Of a DNA stretch of 64,000 nt, positions 42,601 to 50,981 are shown one piece after another. The stretch covers positions 3,534,001 to 3,598,000 of the forward strand of contig NZ_CP017671.1 in assembly GCF_001874625.1 (NCBI RefSeq), read 5' to 3'. The position numbers and the translations under genes were made by a program. The notes under the pieces were generated by a model. That model saw only the letters and a program-made list of their open reading frames with translations, was not told where the DNA came from and searched no databases. Origin of the DNA: Providencia rettgeri. GTDB taxonomy: Bacteria; Pseudomonadota; Gammaproteobacteria; Enterobacterales; Enterobacteriaceae. Position 1 is the first letter of the stretch. The number at the start of each line of letters is the position of its first letter.

Positions 42601-43824
42601 ATGAGTGAGCAAACCACAACCCCAAATAACACGAATCCATCAAAACCACTGAATAAAACTGGGAAAACTGTTTTTAGTATTCTAACTGCTATCAGTGTTT
42701 CTCATTTACTCAATGATATGATCCAATCGTTGATATTAGCGATTTACCCTTTGTTGCAAGCTGATTTCTCATTGAGTTTTGCCCAAATAGGGATGATCAC
42801 CTTGACCTATCAGATTACGGCTTCATTATTGCAGCCTATCATTGGGTACTATACCGATAAGCACCCACAGCCGTATTCATTGCCGATTGGAATGACCTTT
42901 ACCCTAACGGGGCTTATTTTGCTCGCAATGGCTGAAACTTTCCCTACCATTTTGCTCGCTGCCGCTTTAGTCGGAACCGGCTCTTCGGTCTTTCACCCTG
43001 AGTCTTCGCGTGTTGCTCGTATGGCATCAGGGGGGCGTCATGGCCTCGCTCAGTCCTTTTTCCAAGTTGGCGGCAATTTAGGCGCTTCTTTAGGACCATT
43101 ACTCGCGGCTTTAATTATAGAGCCTTATGGGAAAGGGAATATTGGCTGGTTTTCATTAGCGGCATTACTCGCCATCGTCATTTTATTACAAGTCAGTAAT
43201 TGGTATAAGCAACAGCACCGTGCTGCAAGTAAAAAGCCCGCTTCTACCGCTGATATTAACGTGTTACCACGTAAAGCGATTATTGGTTCACTAGCAGTAT
43301 TGTTAGTGTTGATTTTTTCCAAATATTTCTATTTGGCCAGTATTAGCAGCTATTACACTTTTTATCTGATCGATAAGTTTGGTGTTTCTGTGCAAAACGC
43401 CCAGATCCACTTATTTGTTTTCTTATTCGCAGTTGCAGCAGGCACCATGATTGGCGGCCCTATTGGTGACAAAATAGGGCGTAAATACGTTATTTGGTTC
43501 TCAATCCTCGGAGTTGCACCTTTTACCTTAATTTTACCTTATGCCTCACTGTATTGGACTGGTATCCTTACCGTGATTATCGGGATGATTTTAGCCTCCG
43601 CTTTTTCTGCTATTTTGGTCTATGCGCAAGAACTAATCCCCGGTAAAACAGGCATGGTGTCAGGGTTATTCTTTGGTCTCGCTTTTGGAATGGGAGGCGT
43701 CGGTGCTGCCGTCTTAGGGCATATCGCTGACTTAACCAGTATAGAACAAGTTTATCATTATTGTGCTTTCCTACCATTACTTGGCATTTTTACAGTATTG
43801 CTGCCGAATATCGGTCACAAATAG
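42601..43824 (+). CDS. fsr: Fosmidomycin resistance-type MFS exporter
   Basis: 407 residues from ATG 42601 (E. coli 406); a TTG at 42592 is unlikely. Twelve spans, with the family opening ISVSHLLNDMIQSLILAIYP, then GTGSSVFHPESSRVARMASG and QSFFQVGGNLGASLGPLLAA. The second half has IGGPIGDKIGRKYVIW. It exports fosmidomycin when overexpressed; the natural substrate is unknown. It sits between ushA and ybaL, as in E. coli. Confidence 0.93.
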   Translation: MSEQTTTPNNTNPSKPLNKTGKTVFSILTAISVSHLLNDMIQSLILAIYPLLQADFSLSFAQIGMITLTYQITASLLQPIIGYYTDKHPQPYSLPIGMTFTLTGLILLAMAETFPTILLAAALVGTGSSVFHPESSRVARMASGGRHGLAQSFFQVGGNLGASLGPLLAALIIEPYGKGNIGWFSLAALLAIVILLQVSNWYKQQHRAASKKPASTADINVLPRKAIIGSLAVLLVLIFSKYFYLASISSYYTFYLIDKFGVSVQNAQIHLFVFLFAVAAGTMIGGPIGDKIGRKYVIWFSILGVAPFTLILPYASLYWTGILTVIIGMILASAFSAILVYAQELIPGKTGMVSGLFFGLAFGMGGVGAAVLGHIADLTSIEQVYHYCAFLPLLGIFTVLLPNIGHK

Positions 43825-43842
43825 ATTTATTTTGTTATATTT

Positions 43843-43875
43843 CCCACACTTACCTAAAAATAAGTGTGGGTCTTT
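43843..43875 (+). terminator. Terminator of fsr
   Basis: CCCACACTTA (43843-43852), 8-nt loop, TAAGTGTGGG (43861-43870), then TCTTTCTC. Confidence 0.85.
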
Positions 43876-44110
43876 CTCACCACATTAGAGATAAATTCCA
43901 GATAAAAATCCCATAATCTTATCGTTTGTAACGATTTAGCACCCTTAAAGCGTCTTTTTTTTAAAAACATTTCATTTTTTTAAGGAAATTTTTCTCAAAA
44001 AAAGTTAAAATATAAAAACATCGCATTTGCATTTTAAAATGAAGGCCTCATTTTAAAAGTCAACGGCATGTACCCACCTATTATTATTTATACTAATCAG
44101 AGGAGACTAA

Positions 44111-45862
44111 ATGGAGCATTCAACGCCCTTAATCACAACCATTGTTGGTGGTCTCGCCCTTGCATATGTGTTAGGTATGATCGCACAGCGATTAAAAATC
44201 TCCCCTTTAGTTGGTTACCTTGCAGCAGGTGTTCTCGCAGGCCCATTTACGCCAGGGTTTGTTGCGGATGCGGCTCTTGCACCCGAGTTAGCTGAAATCG
44301 GTGTTATTTTACTGATGTTTGGGGTTGGCCTACATTTTTCACTGAAAGATTTACTCGCCGTTAAATCCATCGCCATTCCTGGGGCAATTGCACAAATCGC
44401 AGTAGCCACCTTACTTGGTCTTGGGTTGTCCCTATTGTTCGGCTGGGGGATCTTTACGGGTATTGTTTTTGGTCTTTGTCTTTCGACCGCCAGTACTGTG
44501 GTATTACTTCGTGCATTAGAAGAACGGCAACTGATTGAAAGTCAACGTGGGCAAATTGCGATTGGCTGGCTGATTGTGGAAGACTTAGCCATGGTATTAA
44601 CCTTGGTCCTACTCCCCGCAGCCGCTGCCATCATGAATACCGATGACGCAAGCTTTAGTGAATTAGCATTAGGCCTAGCTTGGACTATCGGGAAAGTTGT
44701 TCTATTCATCTTCATTATGATAGTGATTGGCAGAAAGGTCATTCCATGGATTTTATCGCGCACCGCTTCTACGGGGTCTCGTGAACTATTTACCCTTGCA
44801 GTACTTGCGCTAGCATTAGGTATTGCCTACGCAGCAGTCGCGATTTTCGACGCTTCATTCGCTCTTGGTGCTTTCTTTGCTGGGATGGTATTAAACGAAT
44901 CAGAATTGAGCCACCGCGCAGCACAGGATACCTTACCATTACGTGATGCATTTGCTGTTCTGTTCTTTGTCTCCGTCGGGATGCTATTTGACCCAGTCGT
45001 ACTTATTGAACAACCTTTAGGCATTCTTGGTGTACTCGCCATTATTATCATTGGTAAATCTGCGGCGGCATTAGCACTAGTCAGGATGTTTGGCCATTCA
45101 CGGCGAACCGCCTTAACCATATCAGTTAGCCTTGCACAAATCGGTGAGTTTGCATTTATCTTAGCAGGTATGGGCTTAACACTCGGTGTCATGGATAAAG
45201 ACGCGCAGAACCTTGTGTTAGCAGGGGCAATTGTCTCTATTATGCTTAACCCTGTGTTATTTACTTTATTAGATAAATACCTCGAAAGTACCGAAACCAT
45301 TGAAGAACAACTTCTGGAAGAAACGCTGGAAGAAGAAACTCAAGTGCCTGTCGATATTTGTGGCCATGCCATCATTGTCGGTTATGGGCGTGTAGGCGGT
45401 ATGCTAGCAGACAAGCTACGTAGAAAAGAAATCCCTGTTGTTGTCGTTGAAGATACTCGAGCAAGGTTTGAAGAGCTGGCCGAAAATGGCTTTAGTGCGA
45501 TTTTAGGTAATGGCGCGAATAAAGACATTATTAGCCTTGCCCGCATCGAATGTGCCAAAACGTTACTGCTAACCATTCCTAATGGTTATGAAGCAGGTGA
45601 AATTGTGGCAACAGCTAAAGAAATGAACCCTAACATTACTGTGATTGTTCGTGCTCACTATGATGACGAAGTCAGCTTTATCAAAGAACGCGGTGCTGAC
45701 CATATCATTATTGGTGAACATGAAATTGCCAAATCAATGGCGACACTCATGTGCCACGATGTAGAGGAATTTGGCTGTTCTGTCGATGATTTTATTGATG
45801 GTGACAACGATAAAAAAGGTGAAGGCAAGAATTTAGCGGAATACCTAAAACCTAGCCACTAG
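44111..45862 (+). CDS. ybaL: CPA2-family cation/proton antiporter YbaL
   Basis: 583 residues (E. coli 558). About 12 membrane spans (residues 5-390) with the CPA2 motifs GYLAAGVLAGPFTPGF, FGVGLHFSLKDLL and FDASFALGAFFAGM are followed by a cytosolic RCK/TrkA-N domain with the nucleotide-binding GYGRVGGMLADKLR and GNGANKDI. It is a KefB/KefC-like antiporter whose gating would respond to a bound nucleotide. No KefF/KefG-like ancillary gene is adjacent. Confidence 0.94.
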   Translation: MEHSTPLITTIVGGLALAYVLGMIAQRLKISPLVGYLAAGVLAGPFTPGFVADAALAPELAEIGVILLMFGVGLHFSLKDLLAVKSIAIPGAIAQIAVATLLGLGLSLLFGWGIFTGIVFGLCLSTASTVVLLRALEERQLIESQRGQIAIGWLIVEDLAMVLTLVLLPAAAAIMNTDDASFSELALGLAWTIGKVVLFIFIMIVIGRKVIPWILSRTASTGSRELFTLAVLALALGIAYAAVAIFDASFALGAFFAGMVLNESELSHRAAQDTLPLRDAFAVLFFVSVGMLFDPVVLIEQPLGILGVLAIIIIGKSAAALALVRMFGHSRRTALTISVSLAQIGEFAFILAGMGLTLGVMDKDAQNLVLAGAIVSIMLNPVLFTLLDKYLESTETIEEQLLEETLEEETQVPVDICGHAIIVGYGRVGGMLADKLRRKEIPVVVVEDTRARFEELAENGFSAILGNGANKDIISLARIECAKTLLLTIPNGYEAGEIVATAKEMNPNITVIVRAHYDDEVSFIKERGADHIIIGEHEIAKSMATLMCHDVEEFGCSVDDFIDGDNDKKGEGKNLAEYLKPSH

Positions 45863-45880
45863 AGCCTTATTCCCCCTTTA

Positions 45881-45911
45881 AAGCCGTAACTCGAGTTACG
45901 GCTTTTTTACA
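45881..45911 (+). terminator. Terminator of ybaL
   Basis: AAGCCGTAAC (45881-45890), loop TCGA, GTTACGGCTT (45895-45904), then TTTTAC. Confidence 0.92.
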
Positions 45912-45973
45912 CAAACTTTTTGATTACACCTTCTATATTATTTCCTACTCGTTAAAATTCAGGAAAATAATAA

Positions 45974-46765
45974 ATGAAAAAAAACCACCTGCTTTGCTTA
46001 TTGTCATTATTTATTTCATCGGCTTATGCAGTAGATGACTGTCGTGATGAGTTACGAAACACACATCGTGAAAACTTGCATTTAATGACTCAAAAGATAG
46101 TCTATGGCCCTATTAAATCAATAAAGTCAGTAAGCTATGCATCAACTCCCACAGGCTCGCCTCTAGATACAAAAACGCTACAAATGCAGTTTTCAACTTG
46201 TGGTGCTTTAGAAAGCTATCAAAGTGAGTCAAAATGGTTTTTAGACAAAGAACTAAACTCATCACTAAAGAGAACCATCCAAAAAAATCCAACCTATGAA
46301 ATGGTAAATATTATTTCATTCGGCCAGCCAATACAGAGTATCGAAGGTAAGTTCACCTTTGAGCAAGACCCATCCGGGAAAATATCCACAATCAAAACCC
46401 ATGACCAAGCAGGTAATGACTATACAGTCAGTACCACGTACAAAAATGGCAAAATAGATTCCACAAAGGGCTTTACTGAAGGAGTCGAGGTATTTTACCA
46501 ATATTCCTATGATGACCAAGGAAAACTGGTCTCAATGGTCGGTAATTCAGGGAAAGATATCCGCCAGTTTAGTTATGACACTCACGGTTTTTTTAAACAA
46601 GAAATACGTAAAATCAAACTCAATAATGAGGAAGTCTCCACCACTATTGAGTGTTTAGAAACTGATAAATTTGGTAACTGCCTAACAGAAAAGTTAACGA
46701 ATTCACGTAGCAATCTACCTGATACTTTAATTGAAACGTTCAAATATCAGTACGAATATTATTAA
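45974..46765 (+). CDS. Secreted YnfC-like (UPF0257) protein
   Basis: 263 residues. A signal peptide (KKNHLLCLLSLFISSAYA, cleavage before VDDC) lacks the lipobox of E. coli lipoprotein YnfC, so it should be a soluble periplasmic or outer protein. The rest shares YnfC's features: GPIKSIKSVSY, LQMQFSTCGALES, a YD-like YSYDDQGKLVS segment, ECLETDKFGNC and the terminal YQYEYY. Function unknown. It opens the segment inserted between ybaL and gsk relative to E. coli. A hairpin (46786-46811) ends it. Confidence 0.6.
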   Translation: MKKNHLLCLLSLFISSAYAVDDCRDELRNTHRENLHLMTQKIVYGPIKSIKSVSYASTPTGSPLDTKTLQMQFSTCGALESYQSESKWFLDKELNSSLKRTIQKNPTYEMVNIISFGQPIQSIEGKFTFEQDPSGKISTIKTHDQAGNDYTVSTTYKNGKIDSTKGFTEGVEVFYQYSYDDQGKLVSMVGNSGKDIRQFSYDTHGFFKQEIRKIKLNNEEVSTTIECLETDKFGNCLTEKLTNSRSNLPDTLIETFKYQYEYY

Positions 46766-46785
46766 ATAATTGACATAAATAAAAA

Positions 46786-46822
46786 GTCCATAACAACAAT
46801 AGGTTATGGACCGATTTATTTT
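46786..46822. terminator. Terminator between the YnfC-like and DUF1937 genes
   Basis: GTCCATAAC (46786-46794), 8-nt loop, GTTATGGAC (46803-46811). AT-rich on both sides; serves the convergent neighbours. Confidence 0.75.
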
Positions 46823-46833
46823 ATGGCTGGAAA

Positions 46834-47184
46834 TTATTTTTCCATTTGTGCCTTAAACTCGTCGCCAGTCCAAACAGGCAAGCCTTTATCTTTAAAAAAT
46901 TGAATTTCTGCCGCAACACCACCACTCTTTTCCCAGCCGGGTAACGTCAATACAATTAACCCATCACAACGTTTCAAGAATTCCATATCGATGGAAGACC
47001 AAGCCACTTTTTGTCCTTGTGTTGCAAGAAATTGATTTATTGGATGAGTCATTGTGATCTGGCTATAAGTTGCAATCCCTTGAAGGGCGAGTTCAGCGGC
47101 AAATTTTGTACACTCCTGAAAGCGCATTTCCACAACATTGCTATCAGGGTCTGAGTAAGGGCAAGCAATAAAATAAAGGCTCAT
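46834..47184 (-). CDS. DUF1937 family protein (deoxyribosyltransferase-like fold)
   Basis: 116 residues from ATG 47184; an in-frame ATG at 47205 is less likely. SLYFIACPYSDPDSNVVEMR, then MEFLKRCDGLIVLTLPGWEK, then SGGVAAEIQFF, is the DUF1937 pattern, related to nucleoside 2-deoxyribosyltransferases (Rossmann-like, with Asp and Glu near the site). A nucleotide-metabolising role is inferred from fold only. Such genes are often phage-borne, but no phage context is visible here. Confidence 0.78.
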   Translation of the reverse strand: MSLYFIACPYSDPDSNVVEMRFQECTKFAAELALQGIATYSQITMTHPINQFLATQGQKVAWSSIDMEFLKRCDGLIVLTLPGWEKSGGVAAEIQFFKDKGLPVWTGDEFKAQMEK

Positions 47185-47292
47185 AATAATTCCTAGTGTT
47201 GGCAATAACGTATTTTGGATAAAGTAACCCTATAAAAAATAATTCATTATTTTCCATAGGGAGAACTAAAATTTAATTTTTAAAACTACAGC

Positions 47293-48069
47293 TTATTCAA
47301 GCTCTGCAATAATAATCTTTGTTTTTGGTCGTTTTTTATTTTCAGGTAATTTAAAGTCTTTGCTGGTTGTCACTAAATAATCAATATTATCCCAACCTGT
47401 AACAAAATTAATGGCATGCTTATTGGCTTTTGTGCCGTCCGCTAATACCATTAATTTGTCACTATTTTCCATCATTTTTTGCGCAATAGCAGCCTCATCA
47501 ACGTGTTGATCCATAACCCCATGTAATGAATGAATAGCCCCTGCACCTATAACCGCATAATCAGCAAAAAATTCAGCAATATTCTTTAGCGCAATAGCCC
47601 CTAAGCAGGCATTTTGCGCTGCATTAAATTGCCCACCAATTAAAATAGTTTCAATTGTTGGGTTTTCCTGCAATATATTCGCTAATAGCGGTGAGTTAGT
47701 AATTATTGTTAGGTTATCAATTAGCTTTACTCGCTGGCTAAATTCAAATGTTGTTGTACCAAAATCGATAAACAACGTATCACCCGGTTTAATAAATTCA
47801 GCCGCTTTCGCTGCAATCGCTTTTTTTTCATCAACCGCGGCTTGAGCCCTTTCAGTAAAATTACGTTCAAACTTTGACTGAATATTAACTGCGCCACCAT
47901 GAATTTTCTTAAGTAATTTTTGAGTTTCGAGCTTACTCAGATCTCGACGGATAGTTTCTTGCGCGACATTAAAATGCTTTGCGAGCTCTTGTACATACAC
48001 CTGACCCTGAGTAGAAAGTAACTCAATGATGGTTTGATGACGTACTTTTGAGGAACGCCCCTCACACAT
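47293..48069 (-). CDS. DeoR-family transcriptional regulator of the kinase/EutH module
   Basis: 258 residues. N-terminal helix-turn-helix RHQTIIELLSTQGQVYVQEL to AQETIRRDLSKLE and the HGGA motif are DeoR/GlpR type. The C-terminal sugar-phosphate sensor has DTLFIDFGTTTFEF, then TNSPLLANIL, then LIGGQF and VLADGTK. GlpR-like proteins repress until a phosphorylated sugar or polyol binds, here probably the product of the neighbouring kinase. It is third in the minus-strand operon, 35 bp after the FAD gene. Confidence 0.9.
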   Translation of the reverse strand: MCEGRSSKVRHQTIIELLSTQGQVYVQELAKHFNVAQETIRRDLSKLETQKLLKKIHGGAVNIQSKFERNFTERAQAAVDEKKAIAAKAAEFIKPGDTLFIDFGTTTFEFSQRVKLIDNLTIITNSPLLANILQENPTIETILIGGQFNAAQNACLGAIALKNIAEFFADYAVIGAGAIHSLHGVMDQHVDEAAIAQKMMENSDKLMVLADGTKANKHAINFVTGWDNIDYLVTTSKDFKLPENKKRPKTKIIIAELE

Positions 48070-48104
48070 AGTTTAACCCTTCTTGACCATTTACATTTCT
48101 AGCA

Positions 48105-49334
48105 CTATACAACAGCGATACTAATTTCAGTAGCATCTCGTTGTATTTTTGTTAAATCGATATTTTTCAGCAAAATACGCCTAGTTGGCAAACCTCGATG
48201 GTGCTTTTCATATAATAATGTACTGCCAGCCATAACCTTAATAGTGCCATTCACCGCGTGCTCGACTTTAATATTAAAATTAATTTTATTTATTGAATTA
48301 TCATTAATATCAATGCAAGCAGGCACACTAAAGCAAATTTTATCATCCAGATGCACTGGGAGCCGTTGAGTCTCTTTTAGTTGCTGTTGGTGATGATTCG
48401 CCAGTAGGTCATCTGCAATCTGTTCACCTACCCAAAGCCCCTCTTGGTAACATTGATCACCCATATCTGCAGGGTGTAACATATTACCAGCAGCATAGTA
48501 ACTCGTATCAGAGCAACGACCCCGTTGGTCCGTTACAGGTTTGCCTGTCGCCGCATCATAATCAAGGTGGCTTTTGCGAATTAATGTATTTTCCCCAACA
48601 AATTGCCCAGTAAAAATGACCGAATCACACATAATTTTGTGAGTTTTACCGGCACTTTCAACTACCACATACTCTACACGCTCTAATCCACCAATTTCAG
48701 TAATTTGGCTATTAAGAAACACTGGCGTTCCCATTGCTTTGGCAAATAATGTGGCTGGCTTAAAGGCCAAAATGCGATCACCACTTTCAATCATAGCCTG
48801 CGCTTTAACGCCTGCATTTTTTAGTGTCCATAAAGCAGAAAAGCTTACCAGTTCGCTCCCCACAATAACTGGGTTACGACACGGTTTTTTACCATTAAGA
48901 TACACAAATTGCTGTAATGCACCCGCAGTGATAATACCTTGGGGACGCAACCCTGATACCAAGCGTGGATGCCTTGGTGTCTCCCGCACTCCTGTTGCAA
49001 TTAAAACACGTTTTGCTTGCGCCTCTACAAGCCCATCAGGAGTAGAAATGGTTAAATGCCCATTAGGGTGAAGCTGAGTCACCGTACTACGGGTAAAGAT
49101 AGGCGTGTCTCCCAGTTGAGCTACAATCTTTTTAGCGAACTGGTTCCCTTTCATTGGGCGCTTAAAGGCAAGTACCCCAAACGTTGGGTGCTGACAATGA
49201 CGCGGGACCCCGCCAGCATCAGCTTCACGTTCAATGATAGCAACACGTTGAATACCGCGACGGCGCAACGAATACGCAGCAGCAACCCCAGCAGGCCCTG
49301 AGCCTATGATAACCACATCATAATTCAAACTCAT
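48105..49334 (-). CDS. NAD(P)/FAD-dependent oxidoreductase (GlpB-position subunit)
   Basis: 409 residues. The N-terminal dinucleotide fold DVVIIGSGPAGVAAAYSLRR, the central ATGVRETPRHPR and the second Rossmann NPVIVGSELVSFSAL place it with the pyridine nucleotide-disulfide type partners of DAO-family dehydrogenases (as in opine/HcnB-like and GlpA-associated pairs). It lacks an obvious CxxxxC redox disulfide near the FAD site. The last 80 residues form an extra beta-rich domain. The start overlaps the end of the GlpA-like gene (ATGA), implying a two-subunit complex passing electrons from the alcohol dehydrogenase. Confidence 0.82.
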   Translation of the reverse strand: MSLNYDVVIIGSGPAGVAAAYSLRRRGIQRVAIIEREADAGGVPRHCQHPTFGVLAFKRPMKGNQFAKKIVAQLGDTPIFTRSTVTQLHPNGHLTISTPDGLVEAQAKRVLIATGVRETPRHPRLVSGLRPQGIITAGALQQFVYLNGKKPCRNPVIVGSELVSFSALWTLKNAGVKAQAMIESGDRILAFKPATLFAKAMGTPVFLNSQITEIGGLERVEYVVVESAGKTHKIMCDSVIFTGQFVGENTLIRKSHLDYDAATGKPVTDQRGRCSDTSYYAAGNMLHPADMGDQCYQEGLWVGEQIADDLLANHHQQQLKETQRLPVHLDDKICFSVPACIDINDNSINKINFNIKVEHAVNGTIKVMAGSTLLYEKHHRGLPTRRILLKNIDLTKIQRDATEISIAVV

Positions 49335-50731
49335 TTTACTGCCTCCACTGCTAATGTATGGTCAAACCGGCCATTGATTATTTCTGCTACCTGACTGCTA
49401 CAATAAAACCCATTACAACGCCCCATCATCACGCGCGTTCTACGTCGCAATGCCCCTAAGCATTCAGGCGGAATATCGGAGTCAAACGCAGCTTCAATTT
49501 CTCGCTGCGTAACAAGCTCACAGTGACATACGATGCCACCATTACTTTTACACTGATAATCCCGTTGGTGATATTCGGATATCATTGGCATTGTTGGCCA
49601 AATTAGCGTTTCTGGAGGAGAAAGCTCAAATAATGGCGTAAAGTGTTGTTGGTATAGTTTTGCCAAGTAGTTAGCAACACCTAAAGCAGAGGTTAACCCC
49701 GTTGAGCGGATCCCGCCTGCGCATATCCAGTGTTTTTCAGGATAATCATTTATACGATAATGTTTTTCTTCTGTTGCAGGGCGCAGTCCCGCATAAGTTG
49801 CCGTTACACTATAATTATGTAATGAAGGTAACATCTGAGAGCCTTGGGCGATTAACCCCTCTAGCACTTCTTGTTTCACTTCCGCTTTCCAACGGTCATC
49901 CTGTTCTTCTGCTGTTGGGCCTAATAATAAGTTACCAAAAATAGTTTTTGATAATAGTACGCCTTTAGTTATTGCGGTTGGCACTGGTAAAATGATCGCA
50001 TTAATATCGGCAGCGGCGGCTTTGTCATAAACCAAAAACTGCCCTTTGCGTGGTTTTATTTGGAATGGTGATGGGTGGCAGATCGACTCCACAATATCAC
50101 CGTTAATACCAGCACAATTAATTACCAAACGGGCAGAAAACTCACCTTTTGATGTGGTTAAATCCCACACCCCATTGTTTAGCGAACCGTTTTTTACTTC
50201 ACAATGAAAACGATATTCAGCACCATGTTTCACTGCTTGAGTTAAATAAGACAGTGGCGTACTCCAAGGGTCGATAACCGCTTCACCGGGGACATGAACC
50301 GCAGCCAGCGCGCCCTGAGCCAAATGTGGTTCTCGGCGATATAACTCCTCTTTATCGATGATTGCCACATCTAATACATTGTTAGTGTGTGCTTGCTCAA
50401 CAATCGCAGGGAGTTTACTCAATTGCTCTTCATTCCATGCAACAACTAATGCTCCGGTTTCGAGTAACGGTAAATTCATTTTTTCTCTGATTTCAATGAA
50501 TTCACGATACCCATCTTGCATACATTCAAGTTCCAGACTCCCTGGTGTGGCGTCAAAACCCGTATGTAATAGTGCACTATTTGCCTTACTTGCTCCCGAA
50601 AGAATGTCTCCACCACGCTCTAACAGCAGTGTTTTGGCACCCATTAGTGTAAATTTACGTGTCACAGCACAGCCAATGACACCACCGCCGATGACAATGA
50701 CATCCCAAATTTTTTTATTATTAATATCCAT
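49331..50731 (-). CDS. GlpA-like FAD dehydrogenase with C-terminal [2Fe-2S] BFD domain
   Basis: 466 residues. Residues 1-370 are a DAO-type FAD domain (DVIVIGGGVIGCAVTRKFTL, then GGIRSTGLTSALGVANYL). Residues 395-460 are a BFD-like iron-sulfur domain with the four cysteines VCHCELVT and GRCNGFYCSSQV. This is the build of anaerobic glycerol-3-phosphate dehydrogenase GlpA and of its relatives paired with an NAD(P)/FAD subunit. It probably oxidises the phosphorylated product of the divergent kinase. First gene of the minus-strand operon. Confidence 0.88.
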   Translation of the reverse strand: MDINNKKIWDVIVIGGGVIGCAVTRKFTLMGAKTLLLERGGDILSGASKANSALLHTGFDATPGSLELECMQDGYREFIEIREKMNLPLLETGALVVAWNEEQLSKLPAIVEQAHTNNVLDVAIIDKEELYRREPHLAQGALAAVHVPGEAVIDPWSTPLSYLTQAVKHGAEYRFHCEVKNGSLNNGVWDLTTSKGEFSARLVINCAGINGDIVESICHPSPFQIKPRKGQFLVYDKAAAADINAIILPVPTAITKGVLLSKTIFGNLLLGPTAEEQDDRWKAEVKQEVLEGLIAQGSQMLPSLHNYSVTATYAGLRPATEEKHYRINDYPEKHWICAGGIRSTGLTSALGVANYLAKLYQQHFTPLFELSPPETLIWPTMPMISEYHQRDYQCKSNGGIVCHCELVTQREIEAAFDSDIPPECLGALRRRTRVMMGRCNGFYCSSQVAEIINGRFDHTLAVEAVK

Positions 50732-50850
50732 GGCTGAGATCCTTAATTTCTAACTTGCACACATAAAACCACATAATTCCCACAACCACAACAAATAAAA
50801 CAACACAAACCACAACATTAACAAAAATATTATTCACATTGTTACAATAT

Positions 50851-50866
50851 TGTGAGTTTTATCACA
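50851..50866. promoter_or_regulatory. CRP site in the divergent control region
   Basis: TGTGA-GTTTTA-TCACA, both half sites perfect. It lies 116 bp before the kinase start and 120 bp before the GlpA-like start, so one CRP dimer could activate both operons. Further TTGTGAG half-sites flank it (about 50879). Confidence 0.85.
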
Positions 50867-50940
50867 TTAGTGAAACTTATTGTGAGTTTTTTGTGGATTT
50901 TATTTCCGATTAAACGATAGTAAGCAAAAAAACAGACTAA

Positions 50941-50967
50941 TTTACAACATTTACAACATTTACAACA
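50941..50967 (+). repeat. Three TTTACAACA repeats before the kinase gene
   Basis: TTTACAACA occurs three times in tandem with a 9-bp period about 20 bp before the kinase ATG. It could be an operator for the neighbouring DeoR-type repressor, which commonly binds short direct repeats, or a slippage-prone tract setting leader length. Confidence 0.5.
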
Positions 50968-50981
50968 CTGGGAATATTGCG

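Noticed and set aside
44827-45300. 157-codon antisense frame in ybaL
   Set aside because: Antisense to a well conserved membrane gene with matching codon periodicity; no start signals.
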